From Dehalococcoidia bacterium (GTDB taxonomy: Bacteria > Chloroflexota > Dehalococcoidia > GIF9 > AB-539-J10), in contig PUON01000074.1 of the NCBI GenBank assembly GCA_003552125.1, positions 1 to 41,954 on the forward strand: DNA of 41,954 bases, in the 5' to 3' direction. Every line of letters begins with the position of its first letter. Position 1 is the first letter of the stretch. A program made the translations under genes and the position numbers. The notes beneath the pieces were generated by a model that was given only the letters and a program-made list of their open reading frames with translations, was not told the origin of the DNA and ran no database searches. Shown here in pieces: positions 15,263-23,493 of the stretch.

Positions 15263-17104
15263 GTGCAGAACTTAACACCTCGCAGATGGCAGAGCAGTAT
15301 CTACTATCTGCTTCTATTCGTTGCCGCGCTCGCGCTCCTCGTACTCTTCATGCCTGAAGGCACTGGACCGGAGAAGGTCAGCATCACGGAATTTGTAGCT
15401 CAGGCCGAAAGGGGTGCCATAGACCGGATTGTGCAAAAGGACGACTCGGTCACGGGATACTCCCAGGACCAGAGTCGGTATACTGCAGATTACTTTGGCA
15501 GCACAAACGATCTCATGGAAATCCTTCGGGATTATGGTGTTACCGTTGGCGAAAATGGGGTCGCACTGGAGGTTGAGGCATCTGGCCATGATTGGGGCCT
15601 GATAGCACTCCAGGTCTTTCTGCCCATCGGACTTCTCGCAGCATTGTTCATATTCTTCTTCAGGTCGGCCCGCGGCGCTGGCTCACAGGCATTCAGCTTC
15701 GGGAAGAGCCGGGCCCGCCTGAATTCGCCCGATCGACCCCAGATCACGTTCCTGGATGTCGCTGGAAGCGAGGAGGCTAAGGAAGAGGTCCAGGAGATCG
15801 TCGAGTTCCTGAAATCGCCTGACAAGTTCCAGTCCCTTGGGGGTCGCATCCCCCGCGGCGTTCTCCTTGTCGGCTCTCCTGGAACAGGGAAGACACTGCT
15901 CGCAAAGGCGATCGCTGGCGAGGCACAGGTTCCTTTCTATTCCATAAGCGGCAGCGAGTTCGTCGAGATGTTCGTTGGTGTGGGTGCTGCACGAGTCCGC
16001 GACCTTTTTGACCAGGCCAAACGAAATTCGCCATGCATTATCTTCGTCGATGAGATAGACGCCGTGGGGCGCCATCGGGGAGCAGGTGTTGGTGGCGGTC
16101 ACGACGAACGCGAACAGACTCTCAATCAGATCCTGACGGAGATGGACGGATTCGATACTAATGCGAAGGTTATCGTGGTCGCAGCCACAAACCGACCGGA
16201 TATTCTTGACCCTGCCCTCCTTCGTCCGGGAAGATTCGACCGCACAATTGTGGTCGACCTGCCCGATATCAAGGAACGGGTGGCGATACTCAAGGTGCAC
16301 ACGAAGGACAAGCCGCTCAGTGATGACATCGACCTTGAGGTTATCGCCCGCCAGACTCCCGGCCTTAGCGGTGCAGATCTTGCAAACATCACTAATGAGG
16401 CTGCGCTGCTGGCTGCGCGACGCAATCTGAAGAGAATCGGGCCTAGAGAATTGGAGGATGCTGCAGACAGAGTACGGATGGGTCCCGAACGCAAGAGTCG
16501 CGTTATGAGCCAACATGAGAAGCTCATCACAGCATACCATGAAAGCGGACACGCTCTCGTCGCACGCATGCTGCCTAACGCTGATCCCGTCCATAAGGTA
16601 TCGATCGTCGCCCGCGGAATGGCCGGCGGGTACACACAAGTCCTGCCCGCGGAGGACAGGCACTACTGGTCACGATCGCAACTCGACGATCAGATCGCGA
16701 TGATGCTTGGCGGCCGTGCGGCGGAAGAGCTTCAATTTGGCGATATCACCACGGGCGCACAGAGCGACCTCAAGACAGCAACCACAGTTGCCCGCCGTAT
16801 GGTCACCGAATGGGGTATGAGCGATAAGCTGGGCCCGCGAACCTTCGGACAGCGCCAGGAGATGGTGTTCCTTGGGAAGGAAATCAGCGAGCATCGTGAC
16901 TACAGCGATCTGGTGGCCCAACAGATAGATGAAGAAGTCCACAACCGCATCCACACTGCGTACACCACTGCGAAGAAATTGCTGGAGGAGAATCTCTCCA
17001 AGCTTCAGCAGATAGCAAGCCTGCTTATGGAGAAGGAGACGATCGTCGAGGAAGACCTCGCCTCCGTATTTGACGAAGCGCCGACACAGCCTTCAACGAC
17101 TTGA
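15263..17104 (+). CDS. ftsH: ATP-dependent zinc metalloprotease FtsH
   Basis: I start at the GTG at 15263 (613 residues). The track's 15194 start would add 23 residues lying upstream of the promoter. An N-terminal membrane helix (about 10-30) is followed by a short extracytoplasmic domain and a second helix ([22 protein letters not shown]). The AAA+ module has Walker A GSPGTGKT (204-211), Walker [13 protein letters not shown] and the second region of homology [19 protein letters not shown]. The protease site HESGH is at 426-430. FtsH degrades misassembled membrane proteins and short-lived regulators. The gene ends in a strong terminator that overlaps the end of metG. Confidence 0.97.
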   Translation: MQNLTPRRWQSSIYYLLLFVAALALLVLFMPEGTGPEKVSITEFVAQAERGAIDRIVQKDDSVTGYSQDQSRYTADYFGSTNDLMEILRDYGVTVGENGVALEVEASGHDWGLIALQVFLPIGLLAALFIFFFRSARGAGSQAFSFGKSRARLNSPDRPQITFLDVAGSEEAKEEVQEIVEFLKSPDKFQSLGGRIPRGVLLVGSPGTGKTLLAKAIAGEAQVPFYSISGSEFVEMFVGVGAARVRDLFDQAKRNSPCIIFVDEIDAVGRHRGAGVGGGHDEREQTLNQILTEMDGFDTNAKVIVVAATNRPDILDPALLRPGRFDRTIVVDLPDIKERVAILKVHTKDKPLSDDIDLEVIARQTPGLSGADLANITNEAALLAARRNLKRIGPRELEDAADRVRMGPERKSRVMSQHEKLITAYHESGHALVARMLPNADPVHKVSIVARGMAGGYTQVLPAEDRHYWSRSQLDDQIAMMLGGRAAEELQFGDITTGAQSDLKTATTVARRMVTEWGMSDKLGPRTFGQRQEMVFLGKEISEHRDYSDLVAQQIDEEVHNRIHTAYTTAKKLLEENLSKLQQIASLLMEKETIVEEDLASVFDEAPTQPSTT

Positions 17105-17130
17105 AGCTGTACCAGCGAAGAGTAATCGCG

Positions 17131-17162
17131 AACCGCGCGCCTATGTTCCAAGGCGCGCGGTT
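17131..17162 (+). terminator. Rho-independent terminator of ftsH, sharing sequence with the metG 3' end
   Basis: The arms AACCGCGCGCC and GGCGCGCGGTT pair perfectly over 11 bp with a 10-nt loop, followed by TCTTCTTCT. The right arm is also the coding sequence for the last residues of metG (TARLG) on the other strand. Folded in the opposite direction the stem lacks a clear T tract, so it chiefly serves ftsH. Confidence 0.85.
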
Positions 17163-18802
17163 TCTTCTTCTATTACCGATTCGTCCAGCTTCTTGAACAG
17201 TGGCTTTGCTTCACCAAGCGCCTGGCCCGGAGACGGCCGAACCATCTGCCAGCCTTGCTCCAGCAGGGTATCTCCAAGTCCAAGCGACCTGTGCAACGCC
17301 TCAGAGCTGAATGGCAGATACGGACTGAGCATCGTGCTCAAGGCTGCAAGTACGCCCATCACCGTGTACAATGACCTGCCCGCAGTATGGCGAGACTCCT
17401 TGATCGTCTTCCACGGAGCCTGATCGTCGAGATACCGATTCGCCTGCTGTGCCAGCGCCATTGAGTACCGCATGCCCTCTCTGAAGCTGCACTTCGCCAA
17501 TGCACCCCGCACGTCGATCAGAGTCTGCTCCGCCAGTGCCAGAAGCTCTTGCGATTTCGGATCCAACTCTCCAGGATCGGGGACTACGCCTCCGAAGTGA
17601 CGATGCGTGAACGTCAGGACGCGATGCGCGAGATTGCCATATGTCCCGACCAGCTCATCATTATTCCGGTGAACAAACTTGTCCCAGGAGAAATCACTGT
17701 CCTGCGTTTCCGGCATGGAAGCCGAAAGGTAGTACCGCAGTGGATCGGGGTCATACCTCTCGAGGTAATCATCAACCCAGACGGCCCAGTTTCGACTCGT
17801 AGAAAGCTTCTGACCCTGAATGTTAAGAAACTCGTTGGACGGCACGTCGTACGGCAGATTGAGTCCTCCGTACGCGATGAGAGTGCCCGGCCAGCTGAGC
17901 GTATGGAAGAAGATATTGTCCTTACCTATGAAGTTGAAGATCCGCGCTTCCTGCTTCCAATACCGCTCCCACAATGTGTCGTCTCCCTGCAGCTTGGCCC
18001 ACTCCTTAGTGGCTGAGAGATACCCGATCACCGCCTCAAACCACACGTATATACGCTTGCGCTCGTATCCCTCGAGGGGAACGGCTATCCCCCAGTCTAT
18101 GTCGCGGGTAATTGCGCGATCGCGCAATCCCTCGTCGAGAAAACGGCGCGTTGCACCGATCACGTTAGGACGCCAGTGGCTCATGCCATTGACCCAGGCA
18201 GACAGCTGATCCTGAAGGGCACTCAGCTTGAGGAAGAAGTGCTCGGAGTATTCGAAACGTGGCTCAGTCGCACAGAGAACACACCGGGGCTCGCCGAGGT
18301 CTATCGGGTCAAGCGGCTTTCCACAAGACTCGCACTCATCACCACGAGCATTGGACGAATTGCAGTTGGGACACATCCCAATCACATAACGGTCAGGTAG
18401 GAAACGTCCGCAAGAGGGACAGTATGCTTGAAGCACAGCTTCCTTGTACAGATAGCCCTTCGTGAGCAATCTAAGGAATATATCTTGCGTCACTTCCGCA
18501 TGATTCGCGGTGCCGGTAGTCGTATACAGGTCCCATGAGATGCCAAGCTTGCCCCAGCAATCTACGAAAAGTGCGTGATACTTGCGCGCTATGGCTTCTG
18601 GTGTCGTACTCTCCTTTTCAGCTCTAATAGTAATCGGCGCACCATGCTGGTCGCTGCCGGATACCATCAGCACCTCATTACCTATCATGCGGTTGAACCG
18701 GGCGAATATATCGGCAGGAAGGTACGCACCGGCAATGTGTCCCAGGTGCAATCGTCCGTTTGCATAGGGCCAGGCCACTCCTACGTGGATACGTTCTGAC
18801 AA
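17141..18802 (-). CDS. metG: Methionyl-tRNA synthetase
   Basis: The enzyme charges initiator and elongator tRNA-Met. HLGH is at residues 19-22 of my start. A zinc-binding knuckle region with paired CxxC motifs follows (CPSCGRFLPDRY, CPNCNS, CESC, CVLC). The KMSKS loop is KLSTS (332-336) in QGQKLSTSRNWAVW. The C-terminal dimerisation/tRNA-binding domain of longer MetRS is absent. The track begins at a GTG (18820). AAGGAGG at 18808-18814 instead points to the TTG at 18802, giving MSERIHVGVAWPYANG (553 residues). The upstream codons would contain the ribosome binding site itself, so I trust the TTG. Confidence 0.95.
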   Translation of the reverse strand: MSERIHVGVAWPYANGRLHLGHIAGAYLPADIFARFNRMIGNEVLMVSGSDQHGAPITIRAEKESTTPEAIARKYHALFVDCWGKLGISWDLYTTTGTANHAEVTQDIFLRLLTKGYLYKEAVLQAYCPSCGRFLPDRYVIGMCPNCNSSNARGDECESCGKPLDPIDLGEPRCVLCATEPRFEYSEHFFLKLSALQDQLSAWVNGMSHWRPNVIGATRRFLDEGLRDRAITRDIDWGIAVPLEGYERKRIYVWFEAVIGYLSATKEWAKLQGDDTLWERYWKQEARIFNFIGKDNIFFHTLSWPGTLIAYGGLNLPYDVPSNEFLNIQGQKLSTSRNWAVWVDDYLERYDPDPLRYYLSASMPETQDSDFSWDKFVHRNNDELVGTYGNLAHRVLTFTHRHFGGVVPDPGELDPKSQELLALAEQTLIDVRGALAKCSFREGMRYSMALAQQANRYLDDQAPWKTIKESRHTAGRSLYTVMGVLAALSTMLSPYLPFSSEALHRSLGLGDTLLEQGWQMVRPSPGQALGEAKPLFKKLDESVIEEETARLGT

Positions 18803-18876
18803 GTAAGCCTCCTTAGCCACGTGCCGAAGTGCCGGCGGAAGATGTCATGTGCGTCGGTGACACGGGGTGAGTGTCG

Positions 18877-18882
18877 ATTATA
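18877..18882 (-). promoter_or_regulatory. -10 box of metG
   Basis: Minus-strand TATAAT lies about 75 nt upstream of the TTG start, with a weak CTGGCA/TGGCAT about 17-18 nt further up as possible -35. In contrast to many neighbours this gene would have an ordinary leader carrying AAGGAGG. Confidence 0.5.
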
Positions 18883-18914
18883 GCTTAGACATTTAGGCGA
18901 TGCCAGCAGCTTCC

Positions 18915-18943
18915 TTGACTCTATAGAGCGAGCGGGGTATATT
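18915..18943 (+). promoter_or_regulatory. Promoter of guaB3
   Basis: TTGACT (18915-18920), 17 nt, then TATATT (18938-18943) is close to the sigma-70 consensus. The leader is about 23 nt and carries GGAGGG before the ATG at 18973. Confidence 0.75.
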
Positions 18944-18972
18944 CTTCTTCACTTTTAGCCGCTGGAGGGTTC

Positions 18973-20115
18973 ATGCAGTATCCCAGATTCAAGGAAATGG
19001 AACGATCCTATGGTTTTGACGAGGTGGCACTGGTTCCAGGAGACGTTACCATAAACCCAGATCAGACAGACATCACTTTTGCGATTGGATCGCACGTATT
19101 CGACTTCCCGATCATTGCATCGGCCATGGACGCGGTGGTCAGTCCCTCCAGCGCCATTTCATACGGCAGACTTGGCGGACTAGCTGTTCTTAACCTTGAA
19201 GGAGTACAGACGCGTTACGAGGATGCTGACACCGTACTGGAGAGAATTGCGGTAACGCCGCAAGCCGAGGTGACAGCCCTGTTGCAGAAGCTCTATGCGG
19301 AGCCTATCAAGGAAGGGCTGGTCGCCAAGCGCATCCGCACCATCAAAGAAGCGGGCATTGCGTGTGCCGCCTCGATAACTCCTGCCAATACCAAACGTCT
19401 TTCTCCCATAGCACGTGACGCAGGGATGGATATTCTTGTCGTCCAATCGACGGTGACGACGGCTACCCATCTGTCGAAGAGCGCTAAGGGACTGGTCCTG
19501 AGTGAGCTATGTGAACAGATCGGTATACCAGTTATAGTGGGCAACTGCTGCAGCTACAATGCCGCACTCGAGCTGATGAGGACCGGCATCGCCGCGGTTC
19601 TCGTTGGGGTCGGGCCGGGTGCCGCATGTACTTCACGCGAGGTCCTCGGAATAGGTGTTCCGCAGGTTTCCGCCACCTCGGAGTGCGCTGCGGCAAGAGA
19701 AACGTACTTCAAGGAATCAGGACATTATGTATCCATAATCACGGATGGAGGATTCCGCGTGGGCAGCGATATCTGCAAGGCGCTTGCAGCCGGTGCAGAC
19801 GCCGTAATGGTGGGATCCCCTCTGGCTCAGGCAATCGGAGCACCCGGCGGTGGCTTTCACTGGGGGATGTCCCATCCGCATCCAGCACTGCCAAGGGGGA
19901 CCAGAGTCAAGGTGGGCAGCGTTGCCTCACTTGAGCAAGTACTGTTTGGTCCGACATCCGTTACGGACGGCACTCAGAACTTCGTTGGAGCACTTCGCAC
20001 CAGCATGGGTATGTGTGGCGCACGCGACATCCGCGAGATGCAGCACACACGCATGATCATCGCTCCATCAATCAAGACCGAGGGCAAGTACCTGCAGATG
20101 ATACAGGGCGCTTAG
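18973..20115 (+). CDS. GuaB3 family IMP dehydrogenase-related protein
   Basis: The 380-residue TIM-barrel protein resembles IMP dehydrogenase and GMP reductase: FDEVALVPGDVTINPDQTDI, PIIASAMDAVV, GGLAVLNLEG, the catalytic loop VGVGPGAACTSREVLGIGVPQ, the phosphate-binding ITDGGFRVGSDICKALAAGADAVMVGSPLA and a flap region near MGMCGARDIREMQ. There is no inserted CBS pair between the early strands, which fits the GuaB3 subfamily rather than canonical GuaB (about 480 residues). IMPDH-type activity (IMP to XMP) is plausible, but the precise activity of this subfamily member is not certain. It has its own promoter and terminator and so is monocistronic. Confidence 0.9.
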   Translation: MQYPRFKEMERSYGFDEVALVPGDVTINPDQTDITFAIGSHVFDFPIIASAMDAVVSPSSAISYGRLGGLAVLNLEGVQTRYEDADTVLERIAVTPQAEVTALLQKLYAEPIKEGLVAKRIRTIKEAGIACAASITPANTKRLSPIARDAGMDILVVQSTVTTATHLSKSAKGLVLSELCEQIGIPVIVGNCCSYNAALELMRTGIAAVLVGVGPGAACTSREVLGIGVPQVSATSECAAARETYFKESGHYVSIITDGGFRVGSDICKALAAGADAVMVGSPLAQAIGAPGGGFHWGMSHPHPALPRGTRVKVGSVASLEQVLFGPTSVTDGTQNFVGALRTSMGMCGARDIREMQHTRMIIAPSIKTEGKYLQMIQGA

Positions 20116-20142
20116 GCGCTGCTCCCGAGCAGGACGACAATA

Positions 20143-20172
20143 AGAACGGCCCGCCATGTGGCGGGCCGTTCT
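20143..20172 (+). terminator. Strong hairpin between convergent guaB3 and the unknown protein gene
   Basis: AGAACGGCCCGCC and GGCGGGCCGTTCT form a perfect 13-bp stem with a 4-nt loop (ATGT). The T tract on the plus side is short (TATTCC), and on the minus side the stem is followed by TATTGTCG. The symmetrical position between convergent genes suggests a two-way terminator. Confidence 0.85.
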
Positions 20173-20233
20173 ATTCCACAAAAATGCCGCCGGGCCTGCG
20201 AGAAGCAACTACCAGTCGCACGCCAACCGACAG

Positions 20234-21019
20234 CTACTCGTAATCATCATCTTCCCCGTCGCCCTCTTCATCATCTACCCTGCCATTCTCGACGACGCTC
20301 ATCCTTCCAATGGAAACCACACGGCCTCTATCTGCCATACGTGCGTCGTATGACGCATTGCAGATCGCCTCGTGTACAGCACCAAACACTGCCTCGCCAT
20401 GAGACACGTCAACCATCAGTGCGTCAACCCCCGCACGCCAGAGAGAAGTGACCTGATCCGTCTGAATCGCTTCGTCCACCAGCAATACCACAGGCGTGCC
20501 TGTGAGACTGTGCACACGTCGACAGCTTACGGCACCGGACAATCGTTTCGGATCCACGTCACTGGACTTCATAACGAACGCGTCGACACCCAGATCCGCA
20601 ATCGCACGTAGACGGCCAGCCTCAAGCCCGGCTTCCACTACCACAAACTTGCCCCATGAGTCTCGTGACAATAGGGCGGAAGGTCCCTCCATCTCCGTAA
20701 TTACGAAATCAATGGAACGATCGGAATCGTCCACGGACGAAGCTGCCTCCGATGTCGCCCAGATGCCTATCGGGATCGCTTCATTGGGCAGCAAATGGAC
20801 GACAGAAGCAGTGGCCTCGGCAGTCGCTTCTTCGGCAACTACAACAGCGTCTGCAAGTGGTAACGCCGGTTGAACCTGCTCAGCGCTCGTCCCTGGCGGC
20901 ATGCGCGCGATCAACAGCATTCGCCGCGCAGTGCTTTCGAGTGCACCGAAACCGAATCCAATAGGTTTTGAGGTCTTGTGAAGTCTTTGAAGCCGATCGC
21001 CTATTCTGCTCAACAGCAC
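20234..21019 (-). CDS. Unrecognised protein with TIM-barrel-like strand/helix pattern and acidic tail
   Basis: I do not recognise this 261-residue protein. No signal peptide or membrane helix is present. It shows a repeated alternation of short hydrophobic strands and helices (RRMLLIARM, ADAVVVAEE, IPIGIWAT, IDFVITEM, KFVVVEAG, VDAFVMKSSD, TPVVLLVDEA, VDALMVDVS), suggesting a TIM-barrel or related alpha/beta fold. No catalytic motif is obvious. It ends in a strongly acidic tail (DDEEGDGEDDDYE). The start is uncertain: GTG at 21019, or TTG two codons on, just after GGGAG. It is convergent with guaB3 and downstream of rplY on the same strand. Codon quality and length argue that it is real. Confidence 0.7.
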   Translation of the reverse strand: MLLSRIGDRLQRLHKTSKPIGFGFGALESTARRMLLIARMPPGTSAEQVQPALPLADAVVVAEEATAEATASVVHLLPNEAIPIGIWATSEAASSVDDSDRSIDFVITEMEGPSALLSRDSWGKFVVVEAGLEAGRLRAIADLGVDAFVMKSSDVDPKRLSGAVSCRRVHSLTGTPVVLLVDEAIQTDQVTSLWRAGVDALMVDVSHGEAVFGAVHEAICNASYDARMADRGRVVSIGRMSVVENGRVDDEEGDGEDDDYE

Positions 21020-21184
21020 ACTCCCACAACCGTACTCACAGCACTTGCCCTTTCATCTCTGGCCACATATCAGGAAACCGCACAAAGATGACGCGAGACA
21101 ACATCGTACCCGTAAATGCGGTGCATACAGTAATCTGGCATGAGAACGGTCTGCAGCCTGACAAATAGCTCCCCGTTACTCCTC

Positions 21185-21826
21185 TCATGAATGCTCAGGC
21201 TCGATCTCCGCTTCCTCCGTCATCTCCTCAACCTCTTCGGGTTCCTCCTCAACCTCGACGACAGGCTTCCGCTCGGCTTCGATCCTGGCGACAACTACAT
21301 CCCGATCATTGAGGATCACCACGCCATCAGGCGGATGGATATCACCGACACGCAACGCATCCCCGGCATCCACCAGTCCGCTGACGTCGATATCCAGCCG
21401 CGCGGGGAGATCTGAAGGCAGACACTCAACACTCAGCGAAGACGATTCGATCTCAAGCCTATTCGCCTTCGATACAAGAGCGGGAGCTTCTCCTACAACG
21501 TGGACAGGGACCTCCACAGTCATCTTCTCCTTGCTCCTTACCTGGTAGAGGTCAACATGAAGCAGTTGTCCGCTGACCGGTTTTCGCTGGATCTCGCGCA
21601 CAAGAACGGTTCGCGACCTCTTCTCACTGGCGACTTTGAGACTGATCAGTCGGGACTTGCCTGCACGTGATATCACTCGCTCGATCTCTACAGTAGGCCC
21701 CTGCAGTGCGACCGAGTGTACTCCATGGCCGAACAGATGCGCCGGAGTCATTCCGGAACGACGCAACGCATTGTTGTGTTTTCCAAACGTGTCTCTGTGC
21801 TCCAATGCGAGGGAAATCTTGTCCAT
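21185..21826 (-). CDS. rplY: 50S ribosomal protein L25 (CTC form)
   Basis: The 213-residue protein has the L25 5S-rRNA binding N-terminus (LALEHRDTFGKHNNALRRSGMTPAHLFGHG, then RKPVSGQLLHVDLYQV). It also has the longer CTC-type C-terminal beta domain (PVHVVGEAPALVSKANRLEI and CLPSDLPARLDIDVSGL). It closes with a glutamate-rich tail (VEVEEEPEEVEEMTEEAEIEPE), as in many CTC forms. L25 binds 5S rRNA in the large subunit. CAGGAGC precedes the ATG. The gene is divergent from the aminotransferase at 22038. Confidence 0.94.
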   Translation of the reverse strand: MDKISLALEHRDTFGKHNNALRRSGMTPAHLFGHGVHSVALQGPTVEIERVISRAGKSRLISLKVASEKRSRTVLVREIQRKPVSGQLLHVDLYQVRSKEKMTVEVPVHVVGEAPALVSKANRLEIESSSLSVECLPSDLPARLDIDVSGLVDAGDALRVGDIHPPDGVVILNDRDVVVARIEAERKPVVEVEEEPEEVEEMTEEAEIEPEHS

Positions 21827-21885
21827 AACGGTAGCTCCTGTTTCCTCGGGCCGCGTCGATGCGCTGGCCGCAACGCTATAACCGG

Positions 21886-21913
21886 ACTATGCTATCACCA
21901 GTACGAGCGTCAA
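21886..21913 (-). promoter_or_regulatory. Probable promoter of rplY
   Basis: Minus-strand TTGACG (21908-21913), a 16-nt spacer and CATAGT (21886-21891) precede rplY with a leader of about 50 nt. A second TATAGC lies closer to the gene, so the exact box is uncertain. Confidence 0.45.
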
Positions 21914-22037
21914 TCAAGCCAACTCTCATCAGGCGCTTGCGTCCGCAAATTGTCTGCCCTATTATTCAGTCACCACGCAATGATTGCGTAACCCATCTTA
22001 CACGCGTCCAATCTTTCTTCAACGGAGGTACGGAGCT

Positions 22038-23330
22038 ATGAAACAGGACTATCTGCTGCCCAGTCCACCACCACCTGCCATCAGAGAAGCCATGGCGAAA
22101 GCCGTTCAAAGGAAAGAGAAGGGGTTGGATGTTTACGACTTCAGCAGCGGGAACATCGGAAACCTCATGGTGAGCCAGCACATATTCTCTCGGATGGAAG
22201 TGACCGTTGCGGATACGGTCATCCCGGACCTCCGAGCAGTCGCAGAAGGACTCAGGGATGGCCTTATGGCTGCCAATTATCCTACTCCACAAGGTGTAGC
22301 ATATTCTCCCACGGGCGGCACTGATCCCATTCGGGCGCTGGTTGCACGATACTACCGTGAGCTTCACGGCATCCCCATCGAAGATGATGCATCGGATCGG
22401 GTGATCGTCACTGCTGGAGGCCAGCAGGCCATGACCGCGGCGCTCCGCTCGATAAAGCCTGGTACGCCTGTACTCGTGCCACAATGGGAGTATGCCCCCG
22501 CATCAGGAGTGATCAAAGCTCACGGACTTGAAGAGCTCCGGGTGACCATGAAGGACGACCTGTCCATCGATATGGATGACTTCCAAAGCAAGGTTACACC
22601 CGGGTCAGTGAGTTACGTGAGCATGCCCAACAACCCAACCGGCTATATGTCCCCTGAGCAGTTGAGAGACATGGTTCGGATCATGGTCGCCTACGAGGGA
22701 GCAGTTGTGTGGGACGCACCGTACCTGCTGACGCTTCTCCGTCTTGACGGCAAGACAGCTTCGTACGATGCCATGCTGGTACAGGACACTCTTAACGCGC
22801 TGCGCGAGATAGGAGAAGAATATCACCAACACCTGTGCATACTGTCGAGCCTCTCGAAGTCGTGTCTGATTGCCGGCCTCAGGTTTGGCTTCGCGTACGG
22901 CAGCACGCAGTGGGTGGATAACATGGAGGCCATCGTCGGGCGTGAGAACCTGAGCAGTCCGACACCATCATTCATTACCGGCAAGGAGGTACTCCGCCGC
23001 TTCCTGGATGAACCCAGGAGCTACGAGTGGGTCTGCAGAGTCCTGGCCAACCGCTTGAATATCCTCATCGAGGAGACAGGCCCGCACCTGATACTGCCGG
23101 GCAATGGCTTTTTCGGAGCACTCTACGTACTGGTGAGTACGGGTAACCAGCCGTGCAAACCATTCGCAGATCGCCTCATCGAAGAGAGCGGAATTGTCAC
23201 CGTCCCCTGCAACCAATTCTACGGCGGCGAGGCCCACGCGGTGAGGTTGTCGCTTGTCTCAGTGCCCTGGACCGAGAATGAGGATGGCTGGATAGCCAGC
23301 GTAAAGGCGCTTAAATCGGCACTGTCGTGA
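22038..23330 (+). CDS. PLP-dependent aminotransferase, fold type I (class I/II)
   Basis: The track begins at 21984. The ATG at 22038 follows GGAGG by 9 nt and begins MKQDYLLPSPPPPAIREAM, so I use it (430 residues). Aminotransferase landmarks are present: YDFSSGNIGN near the start, PTGGTDPIRALVARYY, VTAGGQQAMTAAL for cofactor phosphate, SMPNNPTGYMSPEQL, VVWDAPYLLTLL and the Schiff-base lysine region SSLSKSCLIAGLRFGFAYG. The C-terminal arm has AVRLSLVSV. The donor and acceptor cannot be deduced. The family includes aspartate, alanine and aromatic aminotransferases. It is transcribed alone and ends before a double hairpin. Confidence 0.85.
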   Translation: MKQDYLLPSPPPPAIREAMAKAVQRKEKGLDVYDFSSGNIGNLMVSQHIFSRMEVTVADTVIPDLRAVAEGLRDGLMAANYPTPQGVAYSPTGGTDPIRALVARYYRELHGIPIEDDASDRVIVTAGGQQAMTAALRSIKPGTPVLVPQWEYAPASGVIKAHGLEELRVTMKDDLSIDMDDFQSKVTPGSVSYVSMPNNPTGYMSPEQLRDMVRIMVAYEGAVVWDAPYLLTLLRLDGKTASYDAMLVQDTLNALREIGEEYHQHLCILSSLSKSCLIAGLRFGFAYGSTQWVDNMEAIVGRENLSSPTPSFITGKEVLRRFLDEPRSYEWVCRVLANRLNILIEETGPHLILPGNGFFGALYVLVSTGNQPCKPFADRLIEESGIVTVPCNQFYGGEAHAVRLSLVSVPWTENEDGWIASVKALKSALS

Positions 23331-23383
23331 AGACAGAATACCCTGCAGCGCATCTGAAGTGCTGCTTGCACAGATAAGCAGGC

Positions 23384-23415
23384 GACCATCCGGCGAGTCG
23401 GTTCGCCGGATGGTC
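23384..23415 (+). terminator. First of two tandem hairpins after the aminotransferase
   Basis: GACCATCCGGCGA and TCGCCGGATGGTC pair perfectly over 13 bp around a 6-nt loop. There is no T tract directly behind it, so it may act as an mRNA-stabilising 3' hairpin or as part of a two-step terminator with the hairpin that follows. Confidence 0.7.
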
Positions 23416-23423
23416 TGTCGTAG

Positions 23424-23447
23424 AACCCGACTTCGCTGTTGGGTTTT
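23424..23447 (+). terminator. Second hairpin with T tract, Rho-independent terminator
   Basis: AACCCGAC and GTTGGGTT pair over 8 bp (one G-U) with a TTCGCT loop, leading into TTTT. This has the classic intrinsic terminator form. It sits 46 nt upstream of the hemerythrin ATG and abuts that gene's promoter. Confidence 0.75.
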
Positions 23448-23468
23448 ACTTGCGATATATGCCCCTAC

Positions 23469-23474
23469 TATAAT
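23469..23474 (+). promoter_or_regulatory. -10 box of the hemerythrin gene
   Basis: TATAAT lies 19 nt before the ATG at 23494, with GGAGG between them. TTTACT at 23446-23451, with 17 nt spacing, is a possible -35 and overlaps the T tract of the upstream terminator. Confidence 0.6.
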
Positions 23475-23493
23475 TGCCGATCGGAGGTGCTAC

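Noticed and set aside
15683-16663. 326-residue minus-strand ORF
   Set aside because: It lies entirely antisense to ftsH, including the conserved ATPase motifs, and shows no family features.
20968-21168. Small 66-residue plus-strand ORF in the rplY-unknown gene gap
   Set aside because: There is no ribosome binding site, promoter or recognisable motif, and it overlaps the start of the unknown gene on the other strand.
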